A stretch of DNA of 5,249 nucleotides from CAYYBZ01 sp964470285 [NCBI: uncultured Oligoflexia bacterium] (lineage in GTDB: Bacteria; Bdellovibrionota_G; CAYYBZ01), in assembly GCA_964470285.1 (NCBI GenBank), contig CAYYBZ010000174.1, forward strand, positions 1 through 5,249. Reading direction: 5' to 3'. This document shows positions 4,813-5,249 of this stretch, piece after piece. Both the position numbers and the translations under genes were made by a program. The notes beneath the pieces were generated by a model, which saw nothing but the letters and a program-made list of their open reading frames with translations, ran no database searches and had not been told where the DNA came from. Within the stretch, counting starts at the first letter, position 1. Every line of letters begins with the position of its first letter.

Positions 4813-5249
4813 TTACGGTTTAAGCCTTCTTTCAAGAGATCTGTAGTGAATTGCTTCAGCTATATGAACCGGCTTTATATCCGCTGAAGCCTCGAGATCA
4901 GCTATAGTTCTGGATACTTTAAGAATTTTCCCATATGCTCTTGCCGACATTAAGAATTTTTTCATGGCAGATTCCAGAAGATTTAAACTTTCACCGGAGA
5001 GCTTACAGTATTTAGCAAGCATATTTTCATTCATTTTAGAATTAAAAATCGTTTTATTGAATCGATTTTTTTGAATTTGTAAAACCCTATTTACACTTTG
5101 CCGCATTTGTCCTGATGAGTGACCGAGTCTTAGCGAGCTAAGACTTTTAAAATTTATTCTGGGTACCTCTATTTGAATATCTATTCTATCAAGGATCGGA
5201 CTGGAGAGTTTTCTGAAATATCTATCGATTGAAACACCTGAGCATTCAC
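4813..5249 (-). CDS. comM: YifB/ComM-family Mg-chelatase-like AAA ATPase, C-terminal part (N-terminus outside window)
   Basis: This is the last 144 residues of a YifB/ComM-type protein. Proteobacterial ComM is a hexameric AAA+ helicase that promotes branch migration during integration of transforming DNA; many bacteria without obvious competence also carry it. The reading frame is open from the right edge (first complete codon at 5247-5245) to TAA at 4815-4813, so a start at 5106 would be internal and false. Recognisable segments of the translated fragment are YFRKLSSPILDRIDIQIEVP (10-29), matching the family's I-S-G-P-L-L-D-R-I-D-I motif, and the C-terminal domain signature SARAYGKILKVSRTIADLE (101-119) followed by HIAEAIHYRSLERR. 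The linker SSGQMRQSV replaces the more usual GESS-x-x-IR form. The full family length is about 500 residues. The gene converges on the peptide cassette and appears unrelated to it. Confidence 0.92.
   Translation of the reverse strand, partial: ECSGVSIDRYFRKLSSPILDRIDIQIEVPRINFKSLSSLRLGHSSGQMRQSVNRVLQIQKNRFNKTIFNSKMNENMLAKYCKLSGESLNLLESAMKKFLMSARAYGKILKVSRTIADLEASADIKPVHIAEAIHYRSLERRLKP
5126..5145. repeat. Perfect inverted repeat inside the YifB/ComM gene
   Basis: AGTCTTAGC (5126-5134) is followed after GA by its exact reverse complement GCTAAGACT (5137-5145), giving an 8-bp stem with a CGAG loop. On the plus strand TTTT follows directly (5145-5148), so it looks like a small intrinsic terminator read antisense to the gene. 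It also lies in the coding frame, where it encodes SLSSLRL, so it may be chance. Confidence 0.5.

Noticed and set aside
4813-5106. A stand-alone 97-residue gene starting at 5106
   Set aside because: The frame stays open to the right edge and the extra 47 residues contain the conserved LSSPILDRIDI motif, so this Met is internal to a YifB/ComM protein.

Overview
The window is AT-rich bacterial chromosome, roughly 35-40% G+C by eye. It is densely coding, with short intergenic gaps and no sign of phage or insertion sequences. The housekeeping genes (an acyl-CoA carboxylase carboxyltransferase subunit, RsmE, endonuclease V, a YifB/ComM-type ATPase) are generic bacterial. Together with a radical SAM / PqqD peptide-modification cassette they would fit an anaerobic or facultative lineage such as Desulfobacterota or a related candidate phylum. 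The taxon is an inference and cannot be fixed from this window.

Layout. (1) Positions 1-837, minus strand: N-terminal half of an acyl-CoA carboxylase beta (carboxyltransferase) subunit that runs off the left edge. (2) 852-1595, minus strand: rsmE, 14 bp upstream of the carboxylase gene and probably co-transcribed with it. (3) A 35-bp divergent promoter region. (4) 1631-2308, plus strand: endonuclease V (nfi). (5) 2315-4777, plus strand: a compact four-gene cassette of an HPr-kinase-like protein, a 58-residue peptide, a radical SAM enzyme and a PqqD-like protein. (6) A short convergent intergenic region with an inverted repeat. (7) 4813-5249, minus strand: the C-terminal part of a YifB/ComM-family AAA ATPase that runs off the right edge.

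The highlight is the cassette at 2315-4777. It reads as a ribosomally synthesised, post-translationally modified peptide (RiPP) locus. The small gene at 3294-3470 has a strong ribosome-binding site. It encodes a two-part peptide: a very basic 35-residue leader-like segment with a YxxPxI motif, then an uncharged 23-residue tail made only of A, G, P, S, T, I, V and F. It sits between a P-loop kinase of the HprK-like type and a radical SAM enzyme with extra C-terminal cysteines, followed by a PqqD-like (RRE-fold) peptide chaperone. The simplest model is that the PqqD protein binds the leader and presents the tail to the radical SAM enzyme and the kinase. The tail has seven Ser/Thr but no Cys, Lys, Tyr or Trp, so a thioether or PQQ-like product is unlikely and the chemistry is open. 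No dedicated transporter or protease is present in the window.
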